Program-made: the position numbers and the translations under genes | The notes under the pieces: generated by a model | The model's database searches: none | The model's input: the letters and a program-made list of their open reading frames with translations, nothing else | Told to the model about the DNA's origin: nothing | Origin: Sodiomyces alkalinus F11 | Taxonomy: Eukaryota; Ascomycota; Sordariomycetes; Glomerellales; Plectosphaerellaceae | Assembly (NCBI RefSeq): GCF_003711515.1 | Contig: NW_021167080.1 | Location: 4,408,381 to 4,472,380 of the forward strand | DNA: 64,000 nt | Direction: 5' to 3' | Shown: piece by piece, positions 21,092 to 33,100 of the stretch | How the letters are laid out: every line of letters starts with the position of its first letter | Position numbering within the stretch: the stretch's first letter is position 1

Positions 21092-24000
21092 GCTTTTTTC
21101 CGAGTAAAACAAGCGTCTTCGTTGTGTCATTCTTTTGCGTTTGATCTCCCGTGCCGCCGTCGGTACCCATCTATATGCCCCGTTCCCTCACACCTCTGCC
21201 TACGGCGTTTTTCTTGCATTCTTGCTGCTGAAACCGGGTTGTTTTTGGCTCCCTCTGTCCTTGACCTTGATTGAAGGCCGAGGTTCACACAACAGAGTCC
21301 CGTTACTGAGGGGGGAAGGAATTTGATTTTTCCCCTGCTTCAAGAAAGAAAAAGAAAAAAAAGAGGACGAAAAGTGCTTTCTGTTGATATCTGATTGTCA
21401 TATTGCAGCAAATTTCTGGGTATGTGTTGCATTTGCAGTAGTTCTTCGTTTCTACTCCATAACAAAAGCAGATCGGGATTTGGGATTCTGGGTGAGGGTT
21501 GGTGGGAGAAAGGTCTGGGCCGACTCCGTGCGTGTTCGACGGGCTGTATACATATATACCTTACCTATCAGTGACGAGTTGAATGGCGAAAGCAAAACTG
21601 TGAAATATGCCTATTTCTTCGCCGTTTATCCAAAGTGTGTTCCTTTTACCCTATAGTCCGCAGTGAGGTGGCGTGCCTTTGAATACATGACATTGAACGA
21701 CAAGAAGTTGCTGCGGATGTCCATTGGCCGTCCTCCCCGGTTCATCGGGCCAAGACCCTGTAGCTCCGGCCCATAAGTCGGGGGTCGCGCGCATGTCACG
21801 TGACAATTTTGCATGGCGTTCCGACGAGCAGAAGTAGATAATGCAGAGGGGTCAAGGGCAGGTATAGTCGAAGCCTGATGGGACAACGCGAGACTGGGTG
21901 AAGGAAGGAGGGTCTGTCTGCAGGAAGTTGGTATAGAAATAATTTATGAGTTCCGTGAAAGGTGAAGTTACAGGACGGTGAAGAGAGCGAAAGAAAACGG
22001 AAGGTAGTGAACAGCTTATAGTATGAGGGCAAGGGGCAGAGGAAGGAGCATATAAGAAGCCAGACTTGAATATCCAGCCGCCATGGAGGCAACGGGAGAG
22101 CCTGGAGAGGTAGCGACTTAGGAAAGAGCAACCTTCCCAGGCTTCCCTTGTCCTTAGACTCGACAGCTGTTGAAGATTATATTGTTGAAAGCAGGTTGCC
22201 AAGTCGAAGCCTGGAGCACAGAGGCCGTCTACATAACGTCGACCGAGATTGAGCGTTGACAACTTGAGAAGAGAGTCGGAGCAATGGGACGGCAAGTTAG
22301 AGAACTTATTCTCTCACGCGCTCCATGAAGTACGAGCTAAGGGCATGCCTACGGAATGAGATGGCGCAATGTTCAACAATAATATAACATCGTAACTCAT
22401 ATCAAGGCTGGCAGTCTTGTGTAGGGATCTTGTCGTTTTTGCGGACATTTCGTCTAGACCCTACAAGTTTGCGGAACGCACGCGGGATTACTTCGTCGGA
22501 GTCTCTTATCTGCCTGATGCCCTGCGTCTTACGACTCCGTATACGGTAACCAGGGCATCATGAAAGTGCGGGCGGAGGTGAGATATGACAATGAGGGGAA
22601 AGGGTCACGTGCTTCAGCGGCTCGAAGACTAAATACATCAAAAGGGGGACCCCGCTTTTCTGCAGCTGTTCGCCATCTCGTGTATACTATAATTACTGCC
22701 TGAGGCAAATGGAACTTAGGAAGCATGGAGGAGAATAGCGAGAGTCCGAGGGAGGAGAATCAAGATGTGAAAAGGGGTCTACCGTCTATATCAGGTACAA
22801 CCAATATGGCGCCTGTTACAGCTTGCTTATTACTAACACAGTATCACGGGAAAAGCCGACTGCAGAGTCTGCTCTGCCCAGCGCGAGGCCATGGACTGGC
22901 ATGAGATTTGTCTAGCAGCATATGCTTGGTTGGTGCGAGTAGCCAAGACCTGCACGTCCTCCCGTCTTCGAACAGTACACGTACTGTGCAGGACACCGAT
23001 GAACTTGCCGGCGATGGTCCGATGGAAGAGCATGGATTCGTACGAATAAGGAGGAAAGGTGGAGGAAAGGTGGAGGAAAGTGGAACGACGGAGTCACGGA
23101 CGGGCAACGGGGAAGCAAGTCGGGGTACAACGGGCTGGACATTAGGACATTCATTATTAGGGGCTTTACTCCGGGGGTGGTGTTGAGAGTTGAGACCACA
23201 GTGCCAAGGGTAATAAGAGTGCCGAGATGTTTACTAATAATGCAAGGGGTCTCTGGGCACACTAGGCCGGAAAGATGTCAACCGAAGGTCTCGGGTTTCC
23301 TAGAGAGGTAAAGCGATAAATATCTGGGAGCGAAAGCAAAAAAAACCGGGGTAAGTGGGGCGGGAGGCAGTTGGGATACAACGGTAGTTTGGAGCCAAGA
23401 TCCTTGTTTTGACCCCCAATCTTTATTTCGTTTCCAGTCCTTTTATTTTGGCTTCTTTTTTTTTTTTTTTTCCTTCCGATTTTCCGACGCTTATATACCT
23501 AGGTACTGTCATACAGCGTCTCGCCATCCCTTATCCGTGGGTCCCCTGTCTTTTCCTTTCTGCGAAGTCATAGGTCGCCGGCGTCTCCAGCGTCTCCAGC
23601 GTCTCCAGCGACTCCAGTGTCGAGAAGATCCCCCGGGCTGTTGGTAAACATTTATGGAGAAGATGGGGAAATATCATGTCTTGGTGGCACACTAATCCGG
23701 TTACCTGGCAAGTTGGAACATTGGTCCAAGGAATGCATCGGTCAGGTTACAGGTACCTGTACCTTACTCAGGGACGAAAAGAACATCTCTTGTACACGTA
23801 CGGAGTAGAGTACCGTACGAAGTACCGCGGGCAATGGGGTGCCATCGTGTAGGTATATAAACGTCCTCCCCGTCCTCTCCCCGCCAAAAACCCCAAGGGG
23901 TGGGCTGCTTTCTTTGATGTTTCCCCGGTGCCAGTACGACCCTTCGAAAGCTGCCTAGCGACTTGCCTTTCGATCTAGGTCACTCCGCATTTGTATAAGA

Positions 24001-24176
24001 CAGATGACGAAGACGAAGACGAAGACGACAAGAGAACACAACTTCACAGTCTCACCTGTCCCATCATATAGGCTTTCCATCTTGAATCCCTCCGTACCTC
24101 CCCTCCCTTCTTAAGCTTCCCTTTCTCTCTTCCCTTTGTTATTGCCAGGGGAAATCCGCGATTCGCCTCCGTTATC
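21092..24176. other. 3.1-kb gene-free stretch between ILV2 and the sugar transporter
   Basis: No gene is supported; the minus-strand open frames at 21796-22295 lack family features. It contains short tandem arrays: an 11-bp GGAGGAAAGGT-type repeat at 23050-23081, a 9-bp GCGTCTCCA repeat at 23581-23616, a T-run at about 23456-23472, and GACGAA repeats near 24006-24027. The right half is presumably the large promoter of the transporter gene. Confidence 0.55.
23854..23860 (+). promoter_or_regulatory. TATA box candidate of the sugar transporter gene
   Basis: TATATAA is followed by CT- and C-rich sequence and lies 317 bp upstream of the transporter ATG. It is a good match to the TATA consensus; the implied leader would be long. 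Confidence 0.45.
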
Positions 24177-26021
24177 ATGTCGGATACCGAAAAGACGGAT
24201 TCTCCATCCCACACCCACACCCACACCCACGCCGGAACCGGAAAGACAACCGCAACCGGCAGGGTCGAGGATGAACCAAAGAAGAGCTTCCTCGTGCGCT
24301 GGTGCAGCAAGATGGGCGACCTCCCCGAGTGGAAAGTCGGCGGCGAACGCCTCCGAGGCCCCCGCCTGAACTGGGCCATCGGCTTCATCGCCAGCTGTGG
24401 CTTCCTCATGTTCGGCTACGACCAGGGCGTCCTGTCCGGCCTGCTCACCCTCGACGACTTCCAGAGGAACCAGGCCCTCATGACGCCCCTCGACGACAGC
24501 AACCCGCTCTGCTGGAACGACGACGGCTCCCGCGACGAGCGGTACTGCCACGGCGACGCCAACACCCAGGCCGCCGGCGTCGCCGTTTACCAGATCGGCT
24601 GCTTTCTCGGCGCCCTCCTCATTTTCTTCCAGGGCGAGACCTGGGGCCGTCGCTCGTCCACCTTCTGGGGCTCCGCCATCATGATCCTCGGCACCGTCAT
24701 GCAGGCCGCCAGCTTCGAGTACGGCCTCTTCGTCTCGGGCCGTGTCGTCGGCGGTGTCGGCAACGGCATGGTTACCTCCACCATCCCCACCTGGCAGTCC
24801 GAGTGCGCTCGCCCCGAGAGGCGCGGCTTTCTGATTCTGATTTCCGGCGCCCTCATTTCTGCTGGCATCATGATCTCCTACTGGGTCGTCTACGGCTTCT
24901 ACTTCCTCGAGGGCGAGGTCCGCTGGCGTTTCCCCCTGGCCTTCCAGTCCTTCTTCACCATCGTCGTCATGTGGGGTCTCCTGTATCTTCCCGACTCGCC
25001 CCGTTGGCTCCTCATGAAGGGTCGCACCGCCGAGGCCCGCCAGGTCACCGCTCGTCTGCTCGATAAGCCCGAGGATGCCCCCGAGGTCGACGCCGAGATC
25101 TCCCAGATCGCTTCGGCCTTGAACGTGCAAAAGAACACCGGTCGTTTCCGTCATCTCCTCACCGGCGGTCCGTCCCAGAACTTCCGCCGCACCGCGCTCG
25201 GCGTGGCGGCCCAGTTCTTCCAGCAGTTCTGCGGCATCAACCTCATCACCTACTACGCCACCTTCGTCTTCGAGAACTCGCTGGGCTTCGGGCCCCAGCT
25301 CTCCCGCCTGTTGGCCGCCCTCAACGGCACCGAGTACTTCCTCGCCTCCCTCGTCGCCCTGCCGCTGATCGAGCGCGTCGGCCGCCGCAAGCTCATGCTC
25401 TTCGGCGCCATCGGCATGATGGCCTCCATGGCCATCCTGGCGGGGACCACCTCCACTGGCGTGCCCGACGAGGACGGCGCGCCCGTGCTGTCCCTGGGCT
25501 ACGGCGTGACCGCCGTCGTCTTCCTCTTCGGCTTCAACACCTTCTTCGCCCTCGGCTGGCTCGGCATGACCTGGCTCTACCCCGCCGAGGTCACCAACCT
25601 CTCCATCCGCATCCAGGCCAACGCCCTCTCCACCTGCTCCAACTGGCTCTCCAACTTCGTCATCGTCATGATCACCCCGCCCGCCTTCGCCAACCTGCAG
25701 TACCGCACCTACGTCATCTTCGCCGTCCTCAACGCCGCCATCATCCCCTGCGTCTACTTCTTCTTCCCCGAGACCTCCCGCCGCTCCCTCGAGGAGATCG
25801 ACCTCTACTTCGCCAAGGCCTACGCCGAGAAGGTCTCCCCCGTCAAGACCGCCCGCGAGATGCCCCGCTACGCCGCCCAGGACCTGGAGCGCGAGTTGGC
25901 CAGGTACTTTGACGCGGACGACGTCGAGCGCCGTCGTTCTGTCGCCACCCGTCCGTCTGCGTCGCAGGCGCGGGACACTTCTTCTTCCGATCCCACCTCG
26001 GGTGAGGTGAGCGAGAAATAA
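24177..26021 (+). CDS. MFS sugar transporter (hexose transporter family), 614 aa
   Basis: This is a single-exon gene for a 12-span plasma-membrane sugar porter. The cytosolic amino end carries a His-Thr repeat (HTHTHTHAGTG). Span 1 includes GFLMFGYDQGVLSGLLT, the classic sugar-porter start. Family signatures follow: GRVVGGVGNGM with WQSECARPERRG, PDSPRWLLMKGR between spans 6 and 7, QQFCGINLITYYATFVFENS in span 7, ERVGRRKLMLFG, and the PETSRRSLEEIDLYFA motif at the carboxyl end. A loop of about 35 residues after span 1 (DDFQRNQALMTPL...CHGDANTQ) is longer than in many hexose carriers and has two Cys. The final 70 residues are acidic, Ser-rich and probably regulatory. Substrate cannot be decided from sequence. 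It is convergent with RRP3. Confidence 0.95.
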   Translation: MSDTEKTDSPSHTHTHTHAGTGKTTATGRVEDEPKKSFLVRWCSKMGDLPEWKVGGERLRGPRLNWAIGFIASCGFLMFGYDQGVLSGLLTLDDFQRNQALMTPLDDSNPLCWNDDGSRDERYCHGDANTQAAGVAVYQIGCFLGALLIFFQGETWGRRSSTFWGSAIMILGTVMQAASFEYGLFVSGRVVGGVGNGMVTSTIPTWQSECARPERRGFLILISGALISAGIMISYWVVYGFYFLEGEVRWRFPLAFQSFFTIVVMWGLLYLPDSPRWLLMKGRTAEARQVTARLLDKPEDAPEVDAEISQIASALNVQKNTGRFRHLLTGGPSQNFRRTALGVAAQFFQQFCGINLITYYATFVFENSLGFGPQLSRLLAALNGTEYFLASLVALPLIERVGRRKLMLFGAIGMMASMAILAGTTSTGVPDEDGAPVLSLGYGVTAVVFLFGFNTFFALGWLGMTWLYPAEVTNLSIRIQANALSTCSNWLSNFVIVMITPPAFANLQYRTYVIFAVLNAAIIPCVYFFFPETSRRSLEEIDLYFAKAYAEKVSPVKTAREMPRYAAQDLERELARYFDADDVERRRSVATRPSASQARDTSSSDPTSGEVSEK

Positions 26022-26563
26022 ATGGAGGGGTTTTCACTGACGTACGGCTTGGATGTTTTCAATTGTATTCGATACCCCCGGGGTTTGCCTAAAAGGCGCC
26101 GCTTGTTCCCCTGACCCCCATGTCATGTCGGTCACTTTTGGTAGAATGGAATGGCTTGTCGATTGCTGGCAACACGATGCTCTAGGCATTTATAGATGAG
26201 AAGAATCGAAACGTGCTGTGGCACCTGCTCTCCAATTAACTCCATTCAGTGAACCGTTCCTACCCGCCTTTCTAAGACCACGGGGAGAACGCCTCAGGAC
26301 TGTCGACGTCCCGATGTCTTCAGAGGACGAAACGCAGACGATTCATGTTTTGACAATCAAATAGCAGTAATTAATTACCGTAAGGACTAACATGCATCGT
26401 AAAAGGCCTGCCAGACAACCCTGACGAAACACAAGAAAGCTTCCTATTTTATCTATTCCCAACAAGGCAAGTCGCTTGCGTCAACTGGCCCTTCAAATAA
26501 AAATAATCATCCAGCTCACAAATGTCGGACACGCCTTGCCCATTCCATTCCTCCCCCCCAAGA
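26022..26563. other. gene-free spacer between convergent transporter and RRP3 genes
   Basis: The 542 bp separate two genes ending towards each other and should contain both 3' UTRs. No repeat or RNA was seen. Confidence 0.5.
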
Positions 26564-28076
26564 TCAGCCCTCCTCCGCATCCATGTTGTCACGTCGCCTC
26601 TTGGGCGGCCGAGCACCCTTACCCCGCGCCGCCGCGCCCCTCTTATCGCGGCTCTCGTGGATATTCTTCATCTCGATCCTCGCGTGCCGCTGCGCCTCCT
26701 CGATGCGCGGCTGGAACACCATGACCTGATCCTTTTCCGTGGGATACTCTTTCAGTTTCTTGCCCAGGGCGGCCTCGATGCGGAGCCAGATCTCGAGGTC
26801 GTACTGCGTGACGAGGCTGAGGGCCAACCCGGACTTGCCGGCCCGGGCGGTACGGCCGACGCGGTGGATGTACGTCTTGCTGTCCTGGGGCAGGTCGTAG
26901 TTGAGGACGACGTCGACGTTGGGGATGTCGAGGCCGCGGGCGGCGACGTCGGTGGCCACGAGGATCTCGCGCGACCCGGCCTTGAACTTGTTGAGGGCGC
27001 CCATGCGGGCCGACTGCGAGAGCTGGCCGTGCAGCGGGATGGCGCTGAAGCCGAGGGTGCGGAGGAGGATGCCGAGCCGCTGGCATTCGTTGACGGTCCG
27101 GGTGAAGACGATGATGGTCTGGCCGGCGTGCTCGTTGATGAGATGGATGGTGTAGACGTCCTTGTAGCTGTGCGGGATGAAGAGGTAGTTTTGGATGAGG
27201 CTGGCGACGACCTGGTGCTTGGAGGCCGAGGTGTTGACGGAGATGCGCACGGGATCCTTCAGACTTGCCCGTTGGAGGCTCTCCACCTTGGAGCTCATGG
27301 TGGCGGAGAAGAGATACGTGTTCCGCTCGCGGGGGACGAACTTGAGAATGCGGTCGATGCTCGGGCCAAAGTCGAGATCCAGAAGCCGATCAGCTTCGTC
27401 CATGACCAGGTATTTCAGACTCCTCAGGTTGAAACCGCGTGTCTTCTCGAGGTGGTCCAGCAGACGACCGGGGGTTGCCACTATCACATGGGGCTTTTTG
27501 CTCAGCGCAATGGCCTGCGGTACCATGTCCAAGCCGCCCACAATGGTTGCACAGCGCAGCGCACATATAGAGCCCAAGGCCTCCATGTTCTGAGCGATTT
27601 GGCCAGCGAGTTCTCGTGTCGGAGCGAGGACGACGGCGAACAGGCCCGACGGTTTCTCCAAAAGGGCCTGGATGATGGGGAGTGCAAACGCTGCCGTCTT
27701 TCCGCTACCGGTTTCTGCTAAACCAATAATGTCTCTCCCCTTGAGAGCTTCCGGAATGCTCTTCGCCTGAATTGGGGTTGGGTACTTGTATCCGAGTGCA
27801 GCTGTAGACTCGAGGAGAGGTTCGGCAAGGCCCTGGGGTTTAGTTAGCGAGGGTGTCCGTCCAAATAGATAGACGAGACGAATGCTTGGTTTTTCGACGT
27901 ACAAGGTCTGCAAACGTGACCTGAGGCTCATTCTCTGGTTCTTGAGCTACAGACTCGGAGGCTTGTGCTGACGGAGCAGGAGGAGGAGGGGACAGTGTCC
28001 GGGACTCGGACGACTCGTCAGGCTGAGAAGAGCCATGAGACAGCTTGCGTCTTTTCTGAGTGTGTGTTCCAGGCAT
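26564..28076 (-). CDS. RRP3: ATP-dependent rRNA helicase RRP3 (DEAD-box), 480 aa
   Basis: Two exons: 28076-27903 and 27832-26564, with a 70-bp intron (GTACGT, GCTAAC branch, CCCCAG) in phase 0. RRP3 is a nucleolar helicase needed for early cleavages of pre-rRNA on the 18S side. All superfamily-2 motifs are present: Q motif [23 protein letters not shown], Ia [59 protein letters not shown]. The amino end is a disordered, Ser/Pro-rich segment starting [15 protein letters not shown]; the carboxyl end is basic ([13 protein letters not shown]), fitting nucleolar location. It is divergent from SSF1 across 489 bp. Confidence 0.95.
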
Positions 28077-28565
28077 AGTGGCGACTTTATATGATCACTG
28101 ATACTGTTGATTGTGGTCGGTCAAAAAGAAGATGCAACTTGGTCCCGGTAGAGAGCTGTGTTCAATCTCCCCTGTGAGCGGCGAGGAGGAAAGGAACCAC
28201 GAGCTGAAGACACTGGATCGAGCTGGAGGTCGGAAAAATAAAGTGGGAGTGTGGGGATGCTGGAAATTTTAATGTTCTTATCGACGATAAGATAAGGATG
28301 GGTCCATATCATACATCTTAATCTTATCAATTGACCAACCCAGGAAACTTTTCTCGACATGGAGAAAAGAAGGGGAAAAAAAGAAAAAAAAATTATACGA
28401 CCCAAGCTCCAGGCTCCAATTCAAGCATTTCGAGGTGGACATCAAGAAAAAGTCGCCGCCTATTTGCAATACAAAATCACTCCTATTTTCTTATTGACAA
28501 TCTCATTTTCTACTTTTGCATAGAAAGCAAGGGGACTCGAACCTTTCCCTACGCCGCTCCCCGCC
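28077..28565. promoter_or_regulatory. shared divergent promoter of RRP3 and SSF1
   Basis: The start codons of two ribosome-biogenesis genes face away from each other across 489 bp. TGGAAATTTTAATG at 28261-28274 resembles the rRNA-processing element (consensus about TGAAAAATTTT) that sits upstream of such genes in yeast. GATAA motifs (ACGATAAGATAAGG) follow at about 28285-28298. No exact PAC element (GATGAG core in GCGATGAG) was seen. AAAAAAATTAT near 28384-28395 is another A/T tract. Confidence 0.6.
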
Positions 28566-30102
28566 ATGGCTAAACGTCGTGTCAAGAAGCGCACCCACCT
28601 CGGGGCCCAAAACCCCAAGACGGCGGCCGCGGGCCACGCTGATATGCGCGACCCCAAGTCCATGGTGATTCGGATTGGAGCTGGCGAGGTCGGCACGAGT
28701 GTCAGTCAACTGGCCGCCGATGTCCGCAAGGTCATGGAACCCGGCACGGCCAGCCGCCTCAAGGAACGCCGCTCGAATCGCCTCAAGGACTACGTCGTCA
28801 TGGCTGGCCCCTTGGGCGTCACACACATGATGCTCTTCTCACGGTCGAGCAGCGGCAACACCAACATGCGTATCGCCGTCACTCCTCGAGGACCCACCAT
28901 GCACTTTCGCGTCGAGAAGTATTCCCTCTGCAAGGACGTGCAACATGCTCAACGCCGGCCCAAGGGCCTGGGCAACGATGCTGTCACCCCTCCTCTGGTA
29001 TGTTCATTTCTTTCCTCTACCAGCCTGCCCTCCCCCGGCCTCCCAACTTTACGCACGGTTTACTGACAGACGAGCAAAGCTGGTCATGAACAACTTCTCC
29101 GCCCCAGGATCGGATGCCAAGAGTCCTGTGCCTAAGCATCTCGAATCGCTCGCGACAACCGTTTTCCAATCCATCTTCCCCCCCATCAACCCGCAAACCA
29201 CCTCGCTCAAGTCGATCCGCCGCGTCCTCCTGCTGAACCGCGAACTCGCCCCCGAGAACGACGGCTCCTTCGTCCTCAACTTCCGCCACTTCGCCATCAC
29301 CACGCGGGCCGCGGGCATCTCCCGGCCTCTCAAGCGGCTCCACACCGCCGAAAAACTCGTTGCCGGTGGTCCCAGAGCCAGGGCCGGCTCGGCGGCGACG
29401 ACGGGCGCTAAGAAGGGCGCCATCCCGAACCTGGGCAAGCTCGAGGACATCGCCGACTTTATGATCGGCAACGACGGGGCCGGGTACATGACGGACGCCA
29501 CGAGCGGGAGTGAGGTCGATACGGACGCCGAGATCGAGGTGCTCGAGCGGACGACCAAGAAGCTGCCCTCGCGCAGGTCCAGGCACGCGGCGGGCGCCGG
29601 CGCCGAGGCGGGGATAGGAGGAGGAGGAGGCGACGGCCATCATGGCGACGACGAGGACGGGGACGAGGGCGTGGAGAGGCGGGCGGTGAAGCTGGTGGAG
29701 CTGGGACCGCGGATACTGCTGCGGCTGACCAAAGTGGAGGAAGGGCTGTGCGCGGGCAAGCCGCTGTGGCACGAGTATGTGCAGAAGTCGCGGGCGGAGG
29801 AGAAGGAGCTGGACGAGCGGTGGGAGACGCGGAGGCGGGAGAAGGAGGCGCGGCGGCAGGAGCAGAAGCAGAATTTGGAGAAGAAACGGGCGGCTGGCAA
29901 AGGGCAGAAGGGACAGGGCCAGGGCGAGAACGTGGAAGGGGAAGGGGACAGCGACGAGGAGATGGATGACGAATACGACTACGACTACGACAATGGCTAC
30001 GATAGCGAGGGACTTGGTGCTGATGGGGAGATGCTGCTCAACGAGGAGGCCGATGACAAGGGAGAATGGGAAGACGAGGAGGAGGAGATAGCTAACGGTT
30101 GA
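28566..30102 (+). CDS. SSF1: Brix-domain ribosome biogenesis protein SSF1 (Peter Pan family), 484 aa
   Basis: Two exons: 28566-28997 and 29080-30102, with an 82-bp intron (GTATGT...GCAAAG), phase 0. The join gives TPPLLVMNNF, as in the family. SSF1 acts in 66S pre-ribosome assembly and 27S processing in the nucleolus. The Brix domain covers roughly residues 25-300: RDPKSMVIRIGAGEVG, LKDYVVMAGPLGVTHMM, PRGPTMHFRVEKYSLCKDV, the KSIRRVLLLNR segment, and FRHFAITTR. The tail is unusual in length and composition: Gly-rich (AGAGAEAGIGGGGG), then a long charged E/R/K coiled-coil-like part, then a D/E/Y-rich acidic end (DDEYDYDYDNGYDSEG). Divergent neighbour of RRP3. Confidence 0.95.
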
Positions 30103-33100
30103 GGGGAGGGATTTTCACAGGTTGATGTGTTTGTTGCTACAAATAGGCAGCATGTCTTTTTTTTTCTTCCTTTCCTATTTTAACCTTGGTGCTGTCCGAA
30201 TAACCGTAACTGAACGACTTTTATTTTTCCTGGCCTACGGGGGGGAATATATCCTTGAAACCAAATCGAGACCGCCGTTAGGTAGAACCGGAGTCGTTAT
30301 TCCTTCTCGTCAACTAGTCTAAATATGAAATCCCAACAATCATCATCTTAAAGCATAAGGGTAAGCAGTGTGACTTACGTTGGATGCACCCCAGATTCTC
30401 GGCTGGTCGAAAGCCGCCCGCTAAGCGATTGGACTTTGGCCCATCCTCCCACTATAGGAAGGTATTCCCATGATATTCGCTAATAAAGGCTTCCAGCTGG
30501 AAAAACTGCTTGTAATCCATTCATCTTGGTAAACTAGTTGCATATATTATCGGCCCAATAATGGATTTATTTTATTTTATTTGATTTTTATTTGTATTTT
30601 TATTTTTAAACTCACACCCTATCTGGGGTTGAAGTTTGTAGCCGTGACTCAGTCTGGATCAGCACGACAACGACGGAGTCAGAACCGGAACTTTGATTCT
30701 TATGTAAGACTGATGACTCTTAGCCTTTGCACCCCGTGATCCAGTAAGACACATTCTGGAACACTGCCATATGTCCAAAGACCTGTCGAGAGGAATGGTG
30801 AACTCGATGGAGGGGTTGTTGAATGGCGGGGAGTTATCATTAACCTCATAATTTCTTTTGTTCTTCTTGCTTTCCCCCCCCCCTCTCCTCTGTTCTAAAG
30901 AAATACGGATAAAAAAGAAAAGAAAAGAAAATTTAGGTGCTAATTACGTAGTAGAATTGCTCCGTGACATCGGGTCCGAAACCGTCCCTCGTGCCAGTCT
31001 CGAGATCGGCCGAATTAAGCCTCATGGACTTTCTACGTCATGACCTTGAGTGATTGTAAGTACCGGTTGAGCAGTAGATAGAAGAAAAGGGGAAAAGACC
31101 CAAGGGGTCTAATAGTCTGTACTTCGTATGCCTCGGGTAAAAGGGAATGAACTGCTAGGTGTAATAACACGAATAATAGACCAGACAAACGGAGAATAAC
31201 AGTTGAAGGAACTAAGTAAAAAAAGAAAAAGAAAAGAAAAAGAAAAAAAGACAATGGGGGGGGGGATTGAGGAAGACCCTTCTCCACCCCAGCTGGGCGT
31301 GTCTACCTTAGTCGATCCAGATGCATGATTTCCGTCGTCGAAACGCAGATACCGATACCCTACTCCGCTTCATCTTTCATGCGCACATGTCCTTATGCAT
31401 AGGCCGCTCCAAGACTGTAATTACGTTGTATCCATATTCGTTCTTGCTTCGTACTTCGTACTTGGTACGTACGTTGTATGTACGCCCCCAGCTGTCGCTC
31501 TGCACAGTCTGTACGTACCGGCACTCGCGCTCTCCAGGTCATCCGACAGATATATTGGGAAGAGAAACGAGCCATTTCGTCGTGGCCACGTCTCCCTACA
31601 TTTGACGGGAGAGTCCCCATCCAGTCTGTCCCCGTTATGAATCCTGCAGCACCTATTCGTACATACCATACTTCGTACAGAACAGGAGAACTTCCGGTCA
31701 CCAAGCCACTAACAGGGGTCCGAGGACTATACATAAAGCATCCACATCCCAAGCCATGAAAAAGTTCAAAGTGCCAACTCTTTCCCTCGATAAAACCACA
31801 GGGAATGGATGTACGAGTACAACATATTGAATACGCAGATCAGAAGAAACATACTTTGTAAATCCGTGGATATAAAAAGATAAACAAACGAAATCAGCGC
31901 AGACTGATTCGAGACAACTCCGTTGTTCGTTCGTTTTTTACCGTCAAACCCGTTTCTTCTACCCCACCAACGAGGCTCTTCTGTATAGGTACCTAGGGGG
32001 AGACGCTTCTCCGACAGCCCCACGTTAAAAAGGCGGTGACGCTGCAGCCGTGATGCGCCATGTAGGTAATATATGGAGTAGGAAGGGTGGGAAGGACGTG
32101 TAGAAGCAGCACTACCTTACCTTAGGTACTACCGCTACCAAACTCTCTCAACCAGTCGAACCACAGTATCCACACATCCTATTCTCTCATTCCCCACATG
32201 CACAACGCCCCGCGCTTGCAACGGCAACTGCAACTGCACCTGCACCTGCACCTGCACCTGCGCCTGCACCTTCGAAGTATGTACGAATACTTCATACATC
32301 TGCAACTTCGTTGTTCTCCTGTCAGTGGTAGATTTGGCGCGTCCGCTGTCTTCTCGGCCCCGCTACCTGCCGCAGCGACAAGGAAACGAGAGAAAGAGAG
32401 AGAGAGAGCGAGAAATACTCCGTGGAGTAGAGCCGAGAAGTGGGATTATTATGGCCCCTCGGTGGCGTTGATTAGACGCCTTCGGTTCGTTCAGTGTCCA
32501 ACATAATGTTAATACGGACTAAACTACGAAAGAAAACCAGAAAAGCCGTCATTGAAAAAGTCTCGTCTTCGTCCGCCTGCCGGACCGCTACTTAGCAGTT
32601 AGTGCACCTACTTCGAACGAAGTACACGTGTATAGAACAATACTCGTTGCTACGAACGAAAAACTTCGTAGCCTGTAAAGACAACGAGAAAATGACAAAA
32701 AGACCCGTCCAGGACTGGCAGCTAATCCGGATATCGCTTAGTGCCAGGTCCCTGACGCCTCGGGAATTCAATCATGGTCCGGGCGCCCATCGACTCACAC
32801 CTGGCAGTCGGGCACGGACCATGACCAGTGACGAATCCCGGAGCTTCCAACCCCTCTCCCTCCCAGCAAGTATCCCCACCGAAGCCCAAGATGGAGTTAA
32901 AAAAAAAATGTTTGGAATAAGAGGAGAAAAAGACGTCTCCTCCCGCTTCTTCCGTTTCTTCTCTTTCCTTTCCCCCCCTTCCTCTTTTCCAACATTCATC
33001 AACACAATTACCAACAAGACAACGAAGTCGCACAATCTCAATTCTCAGACATAAACCTCCAGAACATAATTTTAAGAACTTCGTCGAGAATCATGTCCGC

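Noticed and set aside
19412..21130. 572-residue open frame on the minus strand opposite ILV2
   Set aside because: It is a shadow of a GC-rich coding exon: low-complexity Gly/Asp/Val composition, and the plus strand encodes a clear enzyme.
21796..22295. Overlapping minus-strand open frames of 111 and 147 residues
   Set aside because: Two frames are open at once with Ser/Leu/Pro-rich composition, typical of CT-rich non-coding DNA.
24111..25154. 347-residue minus-strand open frame opposite the sugar transporter
   Set aside because: Antisense shadow caused by strong third-position C bias of the transporter gene.
26522..27721. 399-residue plus-strand open frame opposite RRP3
   Set aside because: Antisense shadow; RRP3 has every helicase motif on the other strand.
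32602..33054. 150-residue plus-strand open frame
   Set aside because: No motif, no good start context, Ser/Phe low complexity at its end.
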